From: Euglena gracilis
Lineage: Eukaryota > Euglenida > Euglenophyceae > Euglenales
Length of the DNA stretch: 64,000 bases
Direction: 5' to 3'
NCBI GenBank assembly: GCA_039621445.1
Contig: CP154954.1
Location: 61,067,858 to 61,131,857 of the forward strand
Part shown: one piece after another, positions 41,831 to 51,891 of the stretch
How positions within the stretch are numbered: the first letter of the stretch is position 1
How the letters are laid out: each line of letters starts with the position of its first letter
Position numbers and translations under genes: made by a program
Notes under the pieces: generated by a model
Database searches by the model: none
What the model was told of the DNA's origin: nothing
Seen by the model: only the letters and a program-made list of their open reading frames with translations

Positions 41831-42274
41831 AAAAATACAAAACTGATGTTTTTTTTTGTGATAATGTGAATACCAGTGCTGAATTTATCGTTTTTTTTTT
41901 AACGGAGTAACCGCGTTTGTGATATTTTTTTTATCAAGCAGAAGTGTTGTCATTCCAAAAACCACAATTTCTGCAATTTTCTCTGCAGTTTTTCCAAATG
42001 CAGTCACCCCCTCCCCGGCACCATTTCTTGACCCACCTCCCCCCTGGTGCCCCGTTATATCGCCAGCAGCATGAGAGAATGACCGCCCATGATGTGATTG
42101 ACCTTTGCTGTTCTGAATGATGAGACTTTCAGCCGTCGCACTGTTGATATGGTGGCAACTGGTGACTTCGTCTCCCCCCTCTCACCAATGTTGTTGACCC
42201 CCCACAGTGATAATGTTTTTTTACATTTTGCACCACCCTGGGGAACGGTCCAGGGCTTTGTGAGTCCAGTCCGT
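41831..42274. other. unassigned sequence before chromovirus copy A
   Basis: T-rich at 41850-41940, then mixed sequence with no match to other parts of the window. A frame opening near 42098 runs into the chromovirus at about 42275, so its first 60 codons might be an exon or host sequence at the truncation point. I cannot assign it. Confidence 0.45.
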
Positions 42275-42427
42275 CTTGCGCCACCCGCGCATATCGCGCT
42301 TGCCGCACATAGTGCTAATCCCGCGCATATCGCGCGTTCCGCGCTATCGCGCATCACTGATGACTTAGTATATGCCCAACCCACCCATGCCCCACCTGGA
42401 TCGAGTCATATGGACATGTGTGGAGTC

Positions 42428-42845
42428 ATGGCACAAAGTGGAGCCCCCATACCACCCCCATACCCCATACCCCATACCCCATACCCCATACCCCATACCC
42501 CATACCCCATACCCCATACCCCATACCCCATACCCCATACCCCATACCCCATACCCCATACCCCATACCCCATACCCCATACCCCATACCCCAATAACCC
42601 CCAAAATAAACCTCATCTTAATCACGGAGCTCTAAGCAAGCTAATCGCGCAACGTATAAAACTGTTCCAGTGCCCGGGGGGGGGCTCCCGCCCCCCCCCC
42701 CCGGACCCCCCCCGGCAAAAAAATAAACCTCACCTTTTCCCCCCATACCCCATACCCCATACCCCATACCCCATACCCCATACCCCATACCCCATACCCC
42801 ATACCACCCCCATACCCCAGGTATGGGGGCCCCACTTTGTGCCAT
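42428..42845. mobile_element. 418-bp TIR element with 7-bp microsatellite arrays
   Basis: Terminal inverted repeats of 26 bp with one mismatch (42428-42453 and 42820-42845, starting ATGGCACAAAGTGG). Inside are two arrays of the 7-bp unit CCCCATA: about 42455-42595 (some 20 copies) and about 42743-42800. They flank a 140-bp core with a poly-G/poly-C hairpin. Two AAATAAACCTCA words lie next to the arrays. Copy C lacks it at the matching site. I see no clear target-site duplication. It has no coding capacity, although the array happens to read as a PYPIPHT repeat. Confidence 0.8.
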
Positions 42846-42852
42846 ATGTGTC

Positions 42853-43530
42853 TCCAAGTACACCAAGGATACCTGGAATGCTTTTCAATTTGGTCAATAT
42901 CGAATTTTGAAACATTGGTTTTCAGAAATAGCCGATATGGCGGATTCATTTGATTTGACCTTAGAAATTGATGCATTCTCTTCCAACGCGCATTCGCGAT
43001 TACTGCGACACTGGTCGCAACATTCTAACGCTTTTGATAAGTTTTGGGGAGACACTATCCATGGAGGCATCCACCCCTGAAACTTATCCCGCTTGTTGTA
43101 GATAAGATTTTCCGGGAACAAGCGCGAGGCGCGTTACTTGTTCCTGTGAATCCCGAAGCGGAATGGTTTCAAAATTTGACTTATGTCACATTTTATTGGT
43201 GGGACCTACCAAACGATGTTCCTCTATTCGAGGATTTCCGTGGTGTGGTATTACCACATTTTCAAGAAATCATTTTCCGTGTTTGTTTCTTTGATGCCTT
43301 CAATGTTTCTCAATCTCAACCCCTGAATGTTAGTGTGTTGGATCATACCGACCATGTGGGAGCCGATACGGCTTTTATTCACAATGCCGATAGGCATCAC
43401 CGTTCTGCCCCCCCTATGGTTGATATGACCCATAAACAGATTTCCGCTGTCATTGAAAGTGCAGGACAGCACCCCAATTCAGCAGAATTTTGTACGCGCA
43501 TCAGTCGCGAATTTTCTGGTGTTTTTGGGA
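42853..43530 (+). pseudogene. Dam-like domain and pre-RT linker, copy A
   Basis: KYTKDTWNAFQFGQYRILKH, then TLEIDAFSSNAHSRLLRHW, a one-base shift near 43060, RHPPLKLIPLVVDKIF, GALLVPVNPEAEWFQNL and IIFRVCFFDAF. This is the same domain as in copies B and C, with HPPL where active adenine methyltransferases have NPPY/W. It runs on through the DMTHKQISAVIESAGQ linker to the frameshift in GGTGTTTTTGGGA (43518-43530) that copy C also has. Confidence 0.7.
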
Positions 43531-44272
43531 AATCCTGTTTACGCTTGCGATATAGATCCCGCTATTCGCGGACCTTTTGGAGTTTGGAAGATCGAGCTTA
43601 AGGAAGGCGCAAAGCCAATGCATCGGAAATTTTTCCGTTGTTCAGGAGAAAGAGAGATAGCTCTCAATGAAATGATTGAAAAGCTCATAGAGCGCAAGTG
43701 GATCATCCCTTCCAAAAGCGAATGGACCTTCCAGGCTTTTGTGGTTCCTAAGCCCTCAGACCCATCAGGTCAGAAAAAGTGGAGGCTAGTACTGGATTAT
43801 CGGTACTTAAATTCACAAACTAAGGATGACCCATTCCCGTTACCTCTAATGGAGGACCTCATCACCAAACAAGCGGATAACCGCTTGTGGTCAATTTTCG
43901 ACCTGGAGGATGGTTTCCACCAAATGCATTTGGATCCCGATTCTCAAGCCTATACGGCTTTTGTAACATCCAAAGGCGTTTACCAATGTACGGTTTTACC
44001 AATGGGTGTTAAGAATGGACCAGCAATGTTTCAGCGCACGATCCAATGGGTCTTACAGGATTTCCCGTTTGCGCTGGTATGCATTGATGATGTTTTGGTT
44101 GGTACCCCCACTCCTTCAGCGAATACACACGAGAATATTCTCGACATTCACTATCGTGATGTTCGCGCGGTATTAGCCGCATTTCTCAAGCATAGACTTT
44201 TTGTCAAAGGTGCTAAAATGCACTTATTTCGCGAAACAATAAAGTTTTGCGCTCACATTCTCAATAATTATG
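43531..44272 (+). pseudogene. Ty3/gypsy reverse transcriptase, copy A, 3'-truncated
   Basis: GNPVYACDIDPAIRGPFGV, KLIERKWIIPSKSEWTFQAF, RLVLDYRYLNSQTKDDPFPL, FDLEDGFHQMHLDPDSQ and VCIDDVLVG. It is a Ty3/gypsy reverse transcriptase, but the Y of the catalytic YIDD motif is C, and a conserved W reads C in YQCTVLPMG. The coding match stops after AHILNNY at about 44272. The frame stays open over foreign sequence to 44373. Confidence 0.85.
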
Positions 44273-44299
44273 GGGGCGTAATACGGCCCCAAGCCAGTC

Positions 44300-47095
44300 T
44301 TACCAGGTCATCCCGTGGTCTTCCGGTGGCCATTGTGGCAGGCACCAGCGACCGTTTCGGTCCTGGGTTGTAACCAGGCGGAAAAATATCTTTTCCCTGT
44401 CCGCTGTCTCCCAGAGGTAAGGTAATCTTACCCCTGCTTCCTCAGCAGCAAGGCGTATCGCCCCACTGTCGATCTGGTACCCACGGGCCATTCCCGTGTG
44501 GCGGTAGTCGTCGAGCTTGAGGTTGGAGTACTTGAAAAAATCCTTGTATTTTTTGTGCAAGGTGGAGTATTCCTCAAGTGGCTTCTGGGCACTTGGCACA
44601 ATTGTGCGAGCTGCGCCTTCCGCAGTTTGCCAGAAGGTGCCTCGAAGGCAATTAACGCAAAGTATCGGTACATTCGTACCGTCTCGCTCGGTGTAGCTAA
44701 AATTGTGCTTGTGGGTCCAACTGTCCACGCACTTGGCGCATACCAAGGCGGCACAGTTGGGGATGTATACATCCTTATGGAACGATTTCCGATCCACAGG
44801 GTTGCACACATGGACGAGGGGTAATCCCAGGTCAGGTGCACTGTTATACATCTTGTGGCATACAGTGCAAAGCCACACAAAACGGTTTTCCGTTGTTTTG
44901 TCGATGAGGAATTCATCACCGAAGTATTGGGCCAAAACACGGGGAGATCTGGAATTGTAATAATTCCAGGTCACGTTCTGATCAAAGGACCATTTTCGGC
45001 CCTGACAGAACAGTGGCTCAACCCACCGGTTGAGGCATTGCTGTGTCCTCAGTTTGTGGTCGATCATCATGTACCTATTTTTCAGGTCATGAATCTCAGG
45101 ATCATCCTGATTGACCGCGTTCCAGTCGATGATGATTTCGTCTTCCGAAGGTGTCTCGGCTGTTGAGGCGCGGGATTTTCCCTGCCCCTTTGACGAAGGT
45201 TTCGGCTGTGAGGTTTTTCCATAGCCGGATGATGTGACATGCGTGAATCCCTGTCCCGAGGTTGATCCTCGAGAAGAGGATGCAGCACTCTGGCCGCCAG
45301 CACCACCACCGCCTTTCGGTGGGGGCTGATCACCAGATTTCGGTGTGGGCTTACAAGGTGCAGCGCCCGGCTTTGATTTTGCCGGGGCATTCGGACTTCC
45401 GGTTTCCGGAGCATCCGAGGGCCGCCCATCGGCGTCGCGCTTGCTTGCCCAGGTGCGTGGTGACGCTTGGGACGGGGGTCTTCTCCCCGGCACCGAGCGT
45501 CGTTGACCTTCAGCAGGGGTTTCCCGAGCTGAGGGTCGTCCTGCGCGTTCCTTCGCGGCTTCCGTGGGTTTCCCAGGGGTAGCCGTGGGGGATGGTGTAG
45601 GTGTAGGCTTGGCCTGCGCACTTCGAGCTGGTTGAGCCTGTGGTGGGGGCGTGGACGTCCGCTCAGCCTGCCTTTCAGGCGCCGGTGTCCGTGTACCCGG
45701 GTGCTTTGGTGCAGTGGCTGTGGATGTGCGCTGAGGTGCGGGTTCATCCCGTGCCTCGGCTGGCGCTACCGATGTTGAAACAGGTTTATCCCGTACTGAA
45801 ACCGTTGTTGTTGTCTCCACGGCCATTGGTGTCTGTTCGCCTTTCTTCCGTGTCGCTTCCGACACCGGCGGTGGCGCTGCCGCTGGCGGAGGTTCATCCT
45901 CAACCATGGCTGTTGTGTCAGGTCTGTCTTCCGCCGGTTGGGCAGGTTCCGCCGCAGCCGTGGAAGAACTGGACACAGTGCCACATGGGGTGACAACTGC
46001 GATCAGGGACTGCAAGCCACCGAGTACGCGTCCGCCCAGCGAGGTGCGTCGTTCAGGTTCTTCACCTGAAGTGGGCTCCTCCACTGGCTCCTCCGCCGAC
46101 GGGGTTTCCCCGGAGACAGGGAGCTTGAGGCGTAATACCTCAGGCGTGTGGGGTACCGTCTCCGGCGGGTTTTCCCGCGGAGGGGTCGGTCCGCCCGGCG
46201 TACCCAGTGAGGATGGTGACGGTGGGACGGGTGTCATTTCGCCTGTCGGCGATCCTGGGCGTTGGCAGTTTCTGCCACAGTGCGATGGGCAACGGGTTTC
46301 CCGTGCCGGGGGTTCCGCTGGCTGAGGTTCATCCTCGGCCATGGGGACCTCTTCTTCCTCCTCCTCCGCTTCCGGAGGGTAGTCCTCTGTGTGGAGTTGT
46401 GCTGCAGTACGCGGGTCCTTTCCGCTTCTGTAGCACCCTTGTGCGTCGGACAGGCGGTAAAAGCTTATACTTTCACTCCTGTCAGAGTTGGGGTATGGAG
46501 GCGGCCACGACGCTCTCACCCAGCTTCCGGGTGGAGGTTGCGGCTCGTCCCCGTTGATCAGGCAGAGGTCTTCCCACTGCGATCGAAGGTTCCATCCCAT
46601 ACCCTGCTCTCCTGTGTCTTCCAGGAAAGAGGGCAATGGGACCGCATACCGAGTGTGGCTTACCTCGCGTGCTGCGAAGAAAGGTTCGAACTCCTTCCAG
46701 TCGAGGATATCCCCGAACTGGGTGTCCAGGTGATCCCGCAGGCCGATTTCTGTCTGCTCCCATTCCGGCCGCAGGTTCATCCTGCGTCGGTCTGGGTCAT
46801 GAGGTCTGGCGTCCACCTCGGTGTATCCCCGAGGTAACCACTTCCTGTGGACATCCACATCAGTGGTCATCTGTTCCAGAAAATAAATGTAGACTTCCAG
46901 GACGTAGGTAATCCACGCCCTGTGCCAGTACTGTTGCAGCAGAAATATCTTCTGCCGGTGCTGTTTCAGCACCTTTCGGTCTTGTGTTCCGATATTGGGA
47001 TTCCGGCATTGATGCAGGAGGAATCTCCTGGTCGGCTGGCTGCCGGCATTCTCGGCAGTCGGAGGCGGTTTTCCGCGTTCTCCGAAACTTGTCAT
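44300..47095 (-). CDS. post-chromodomain ORF, zinc-binding C-terminus, unknown function
   Basis: A 931-codon frame. It is not separate from Pol: read upstream, the same frame leads through DVSMTSF back to the chromodomain, interrupted only by TGA at 47132-47134. Layout: residues 1-240 mostly helical with many W and Y; residues 245-260 Glu-rich; residues 260-650 Pro/Ser/Thr-rich and probably disordered; residues 655-931 ordered. The last part has a Cys/His cluster: C743-x2-C746, H762-x-C764, C781, C786-x2-C789, H795-x-H797 and C813-x2-C816 (genomic 44648-44869). It is RING- or zinc-ribbon-like in spacing, but I match it to no family. No signal peptide or membrane segment, so it is not an obvious envelope protein. 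The long intact frame suggests it is young or was under selection. Confidence 0.7.
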   Translation of the reverse strand: MTSFGERGKPPPTAENAGSQPTRRFLLHQCRNPNIGTQDRKVLKQHRQKIFLLQQYWHRAWITYVLEVYIYFLEQMTTDVDVHRKWLPRGYTEVDARPHDPDRRRMNLRPEWEQTEIGLRDHLDTQFGDILDWKEFEPFFAAREVSHTRYAVPLPSFLEDTGEQGMGWNLRSQWEDLCLINGDEPQPPPGSWVRASWPPPYPNSDRSESISFYRLSDAQGCYRSGKDPRTAAQLHTEDYPPEAEEEEEEVPMAEDEPQPAEPPARETRCPSHCGRNCQRPGSPTGEMTPVPPSPSSLGTPGGPTPPRENPPETVPHTPEVLRLKLPVSGETPSAEEPVEEPTSGEEPERRTSLGGRVLGGLQSLIAVVTPCGTVSSSSTAAAEPAQPAEDRPDTTAMVEDEPPPAAAPPPVSEATRKKGEQTPMAVETTTTVSVRDKPVSTSVAPAEARDEPAPQRTSTATAPKHPGTRTPAPERQAERTSTPPPQAQPARSAQAKPTPTPSPTATPGKPTEAAKERAGRPSARETPAEGQRRSVPGRRPPSQASPRTWASKRDADGRPSDAPETGSPNAPAKSKPGAAPCKPTPKSGDQPPPKGGGGAGGQSAASSSRGSTSGQGFTHVTSSGYGKTSQPKPSSKGQGKSRASTAETPSEDEIIIDWNAVNQDDPEIHDLKNRYMMIDHKLRTQQCLNRWVEPLFCQGRKWSFDQNVTWNYYNSRSPRVLAQYFGDEFLIDKTTENRFVWLCTVCHKMYNSAPDLGLPLVHVCNPVDRKSFHKDVYIPNCAALVCAKCVDSWTHKHNFSYTERDGTNVPILCVNCLRGTFWQTAEGAARTIVPSAQKPLEEYSTLHKKYKDFFKYSNLKLDDYRHTGMARGYQIDSGAIRLAAEEAGVRLPYLWETADREKIFFRLVTTQDRNGRWCLPQWPPEDHGMTW

Positions 47096-47262
47096 GGAAA
47101 CATCAATGTTATGCTTCTTGTTCCACAGCTTTCAATCCTGTTGGACATACCCAACAAAACTGGATTCTGGCTCCCAAGTGTCCTCGTCGGGCCCATACCC
47201 TTTCCAGCGGACTTTCCAAAGGTGCATACCTTTGTCGATTTTGTGATCGATAATTCTAGTCT
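47096..47262 (-). pseudogene. chromodomain of copy B
   Basis: Reads [20 protein letters not shown], then GPDEDTWEPESSFVGYVQQD, a TGA at 47132-47134 where copy C has TGG (W), and KLWNKKHNIDVS. Chromodomains at the integrase C-terminus of chromoviruses guide insertion to marked chromatin. The preceding integrase frame ends early at 47262 through a frameshift, so the domain is split off in this copy. Confidence 0.8.
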
Positions 47263-49178
47263 CAGGTAATCTGGAACGGGCTTGAAGTGTAAACTCCGGA
47301 TGGGTTTCCCATCCGGTGGCGACAGGTATGGTTTGAAGTCGTCATATGAACGTCCTCAACACCATTCTGTAATGCAACCTTGTAACGCCCGCTGGTACCT
47401 AGTCTTTCTAGGATTTCGCAGGGGCCGAGCCAGAGGGGGTCCAGCTTGGAAGACTGCATGCGAGTACGGGTATTCCGCACCCACACGCGGTCACCGGGAC
47501 TATACACAGGTGACTTGCAATTCTGCAAAAACGATTTCTGTTTGGTTGCATGAATATCAGTCACCCGCTTCTGGACTGCAGAACGTAGATTTTCTACTTC
47601 CGCAAACCAGGTCTCGCAACTGACACTCGTTCGGGCGGGTCTCTCCGAAGGGACATCCCCTATGGCCGGAGGGTCCCGTCCGAAAACTAATTTATAGGGG
47701 GAGTGAGGTAAAACCAACCCTGGCAGGGTATTGATATAAAACAACGACCACGGTAGAACTGACATCCAGTTGCTGCGCGAGGCAGCCAGTGAAGGGCGAA
47801 GCATATTCACGACGGATTTCACGGCTGCCTCGGCTCTACCATTGCCTTTGGGTCGGTATATAATGGAAAAATGTTGCTCAATTCCGAGTAAACCGCACAA
47901 AGTGGTGAAAAACCTTGAAGAAATCAAATGGTCTTGATCACTCACTATTTCATTCGGTAAACCCATTAAGCAAATGCATTTCTCCAAAAATATAGTTGCC
48001 AAACTTTGGGCAGTCAACCCTGACTTCTGGCATGGAATGGCTACAATGTACCCACTCAACCTGCAGACGACAACAAAAACGTAATCGTAAATTTTGTCGT
48101 CCGTTCCATTGCACGGTTCTAATTCCAGAAAATCCATGCAAGGGGATGTAAAAATGTCAGGGGGTACAGGGAAAAAGTCCATCGTACCAGGGGGGGTACC
48201 TCCGCGAGGTTTTACCGCCTGACAAATTTGACACCGTTGCGCTATTCGCAAACAGCGTGAGTGAAGCTCTTTCTCGCTCAGGGTTGCGCAATACCTGCGG
48301 CCCATCAACGAAAGAAGTTTGGGGGCCCCAGGGTGACCGTGGTTGTGATAGCATAAAATCACATCATCAACCAGGTCCTGGGGGATACAATATTTGTAAC
48401 CCGATTCATTGCGAAAAACCAACCGTAAACGTGAAAGAGTGTAATTTTTCAGCACTTCGCCCTTACGAAGTCTGGTGACAATGGTGTCATACACCGGATC
48501 ACGACTATAATCCCATTCCCGAAATAACAGTGGGGAAGGGGACTCCGTGCGTGTAATACGCCGGGGTCCGGACGTGCTTCCACGTCGGCGCCTTCCGCGC
48601 ACTAGTGCGACCAGGAATAGTTGTGAAACGGGAAAAGAATCCAAAAGATTGTCCGCAGCGTCGTTTCGACGTGCGTATTCGTCAGCTTCCTGACTTCCAT
48701 GAAAAGTCGCGTCTCCCTCATCCGGGTTCCCAGGGTAATACCAAGGGGCCCGACTGAGCGCATCCGCTACTTTTTGTGTGTGACCAGGGGTATAAATAAC
48801 CACAAGGTTGAATTGACTCAAGAACTCATGCCATCTGCATCGCCTTCCGACCGATGACATGGCCTTGTTCAAATCCTCGGTGTACCAGGGTTGGAGACTC
48901 TCATGGTCGGTCTTGACGAGGATCTGGACGAGGCTGCTGGCTACCCAGCTTCGGAATTTCTGGAGTATAAGCACGATTGCGCAGGTTTCCTTCTCGCGTA
49001 TATTCCACTTGACTTGACCTTTTCCATCATCGCCCTGTAACTTTCTGCTGAAGAAAGCCACAGGTCGGAGCTCATTCGCCGCGTTATGCTGGCTAAGAAC
49101 TCCGCCAACAGCGTAATCGCTGCTGTCGAAATCCAGCTCATTAAGGTTTTTACGGGGCCGCCATTTCGAGGACAGCAT
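47262..49178 (-). pseudogene. RNase H and integrase of copy B
   Basis: RNase H: FDSSDYAVGGVLSQHNAANE, REKETCAIVLILQKF, TDHESLQPW, TPGHTQKVADALSRAPW. Next is the integrase HHCC zinc finger (CYHNHGHPG...CQICQ), then the DDE core with [22 protein letters not shown] and [10 protein letters not shown], and the GPY/F-like [15 protein letters not shown]. It is intact from about 49130 to 47330. The 5' end is damaged: the segment joining it to reverse transcriptase has TAA, TAA and a shift near 49145-49160. The 3' end shifts frame near 47290. Confidence 0.85.
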
Positions 49179-50574
49179 TCTCTAAAAGCAAAACCTTGAT
49201 TTTCTCAAGGGCCTCGCGCATTTGGGCATCCCAAATGACTTTGGTCTTATCAACAGCCCGGTTTTTGAGCCGTTTGGTGAGGGGCACCGCGATTTTCGCG
49301 AAGTCCTTCATATATATCGCGTAGTATTGGGCTAATCCCAAAAATCCTTTGAGGTGAGTAATCGTTTTGATTACCTCAGGTGTCCATTTCTTAATGGCTT
49401 CGAGTTTACTCGGAGCGGCTTTCCGCTGTCCATTGCTGAGGCTGTGACCGCAAAATTTTTTAAGTATCCGAAACAGATGCATTTTCGCGCCTTTCGCGAA
49501 AAGCACATGTTTTTGAAAAACGGCTAATACCGCCCGAACATGGTGGAAGTGTGTGACGAGGATATCCTCGCTCGATTTTGCGGATGGTGGTGGTGTTCCC
49601 ACCAGCACATCATCAATATACACAATGGCAAATGGTAAATCGCGTAGAACCCATTGTATCATGCGCTGAAACATGGCTGGGCCATTCTTAACACCCATGG
49701 GGAGTACCGTCCATTGGTACACGCCCTTGGATATCACGAATGCCGTGTATGGTTGGGAGTCATGGTGCAAGTTCATTTGGTGAAAACCGTCCTCCAGATC
49801 GAAAACTGACCACAACCGGTTTTCTGATTGTTTGGCGATCAAATCTTCGATCAGAGGGAGCGGGAAGGGATAATCCCTTGTTTGGGAGTTCAGGTACCGG
49901 TAATCCCGCACCAGTCTCCATTCCTTCTGACCTGAGGGGTCTGGGGGTTTAGGAACAACAAATGCCTGGGATGCCCACTCGCTTTTCGAGGGTACAATCC
50001 ACTTGCGCTGAATAAGCTTCTCAATCATTTCATTGAGAGCTTGTTCGCGTTCACCCGAACAACGAAAAAATTTCCGGTGCATTGGTTTAGCTCCTTCCTT
50101 AAGCTCGATCTTGCAAACACCGAACGGAACGCGTATTACGGGGTTGATGTCGCACGCGTATACTGGATTTTCCAGCACACCGTGAAATTTGCGGGTGATC
50201 CGCGAACCGAATTCGGCTGACTTAGGATACTTCCCTGCACTCTCGATGACTGCGGAAACCACCAGGGTATCCCTGGGGCTACCGAGCTTCCTCTGCTCCG
50301 CGAATTCGGACATTCTGAATGCATCGAAGAAAAATACGCGAAAAATGATTTCTTGCAAGGGTGGTAATATTTTGCCACAAAAATCCTCAAAAATCGGTAC
50401 ATTAGTGGGTAAATCCCACCAATAAAAACATGCATACGATAGATGGGTGAACCATTCCGCTTCCGGAATGATCGGTATGAGAATAACTCCACGGGCTTCA
50501 TCCCGCAGAATTTTCTCAACCGCACATTCGATAAGTTTTCGGGGGGGGTGCATCCATAACACCTTATCACCCAA
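49150..50574 (-). pseudogene. Dam-like C-half and reverse transcriptase of copy B
   Basis: One uninterrupted frame holds the second half of the Dam-like domain (WMHPPRKLIECAVEKIL; GVILIPIIPEAEWFTHL; IIFRVFFFDAF), a linker (SAVIESAGKYPKSAEFG) and a full reverse transcriptase with RDYRYLNSQTRDYPFPLPLI, FDLEDGFHQMNLHHDSQ, VYIDDVLVG and LKGFLGLAQYYAIYMKDF. It shows that the Dam-like domain and RT were made as one chain: the frameshift seen between them in copies A and C is missing here. It ends at a TAA where copy C has a tyrosine codon. Confidence 0.85.
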
Positions 50575-51031
50575 AATTTATCAAATGCGCTGGAGTGTTG
50601 TGACCAATGACGTGGCAAACGGGCATGTGCATTGGATGAGAAGGCATCGATTTCCAATGCCAAATCAAAAGAATCAGCCAATGTCGCTATTTTGGAAAAC
50701 CATCGTTTCAAAACTGTTGTTGTTGGAGTACTCGGTGTATTTCCGCGCATTGCGGACTACAACCAAGTGTACCTTTGGGTGTGGCTTCCGTATTCGGAAG
50801 AGCGATTAGTGTCGGATTTTCAACTAAACATCCAGAATCGAAATCCGATTGGGTGGAAATTCTCCTGCAGTGCACACATTGGAAGGAAGTGTGATGATGT
50901 GACGGGTGTGCGTGTAAGTGGGTGTCGATGGCATTAGCCGGTGAGTCTTGTACAGGTGTGCCTGGATTCGGCACAACTGGTGGGAAACAGAGTGGTGGTG
51001 CGGCTGGGCGACTACTCGACACCGTGATCAC
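50575..51031 (-). pseudogene. Cys-rich linker and Dam-like N-half of copy B
   Basis: Linker: SSSRPAAPPLCFPP, then CVHCRRISTQSDFDSGC, a conserved C-x2-C...C motif found in copy C as CAHCRRISAYHDFDCGC. Then come VLKRWFSKIATLADSFDL and LEIDAFSSNAHARLPRHW. A frameshift near 50575 separates this from WMHPPRKL. The linker is much shorter than in copy C because the AHIALPAHSANP repeats are missing. Confidence 0.65.
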
Positions 51032-51148
51032 TGCAGGCCTTTGGGCTTTCGTCTTGTAACCCAGTGAAACGGCGGGGGTACCGCTACTCGCTTGCCCTGC
51101 CTCATGTGGAACGCATGTTGGCGTGTCATTGGGCAGGTGGGAGGCTTT

Positions 51149-51670
51149 CTACGTACCCCGGGTGTGGAAAACGGTTGTTGGTGTGGTGGATAACGGTGTT
51201 GCCATTGTGGGTAACGGTGATGGAAAAGTGGTGGTCGTCATGGTGGATGACAGCGGTGATGGTGGTTTGGGTGTCAACAAAGTGGTGGGTGCTGTGCGCA
51301 AACCGTGGGAGTGGCAATCCACAACTAATCGGTACTGGCGTAAAAATGGGTATCCTAAAATTTCGTCAGACCCGTGAATTCCAGACTCGTAACCCCAAAT
51401 ATTGGTGAAATGTTGTAATTGTGGGGGTTGTGAGTGATGCTTCGAAATGATGGGAAAGAGTATCTCGAGCACACATCCCAAATCACCACCGCACATGGGG
51501 GTGTTATCCGCGGTTGTAATTTTGATCGGTTTCTTGGCGCATACCAAGAGCGGGGTCGGTATCAATCCCAACCGAAAGAGCAGTGCAATGCGACAACCAG
51601 TGTCAATTCAAATTTTTACTTTGGTGGAGAAATTTTGAAAGTGGACTTCCGCTTGGACGAGTAATTCCAT
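51149..51670 (-). pseudogene. aspartic protease of copy B
   Basis: ELLVQAEVHFQNFSTKVKI, a TGA, then IDTGCRIALLFRLGLIPTPL, KITTADNTPMCGGDLGCVL and GSDEILGYPFLRQYRLVVDC. DTG is the catalytic triad of retropepsins, and ILGYPFL is the second conserved element. The TGA sits one codon before IDTG. Another stop (TAG at the GAG position of copy C's GKEKAAP) closes the frame at 51149. Confidence 0.75.
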
Positions 51671-51891
51671 TGGTGGTACGCAAAGTGAAGGGTCTATGCC
51701 AACTTTCCCATGAACCCTTTCCTACTTTGCTCAGCATTCCCCGCGGAAATGTGGAGTGGGGGGTAGGGGACCCGAAATAATTCCGGGTACTGCTCGTGAA
51801 GGCGGATGGGCAGGGGGGGGTAAGGTTGATCAGGTCTTACCTCCATCTGTTCATCAGCCCAGAGGTCCGTGCCCTCGGACCTCGGGCTCCC

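Larger units (their letters stand above)
42275..44272 (+). mobile_element. chromovirus copy A, truncated at both ends
   Basis: Matches chromovirus copy C from its 59862 region (AHIAL/HSANPAHIA repeat peptide) through the middle of the reverse transcriptase (copy C about 61515). It ends abruptly after ATTCTCAATAAT at about 44270, where copy B's minus-strand sequence begins. Gag, protease, RNase H and integrase are missing. A 418-bp inverted-repeat element has replaced about 60 bp of its linker. Confidence 0.88.

Noticed and set aside
42406-42625. PYPIPHT / GYGVWGM repeat proteins
   Set aside because: Direct translation of a 7-bp microsatellite in all frames.
45640-46837. plus-strand frames opposite the 931-codon ORF
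   Set aside because: They mirror a long minus-strand frame that is continuous with the chromodomain; composition follows the opposite strand's Pro/Ser-rich codons.
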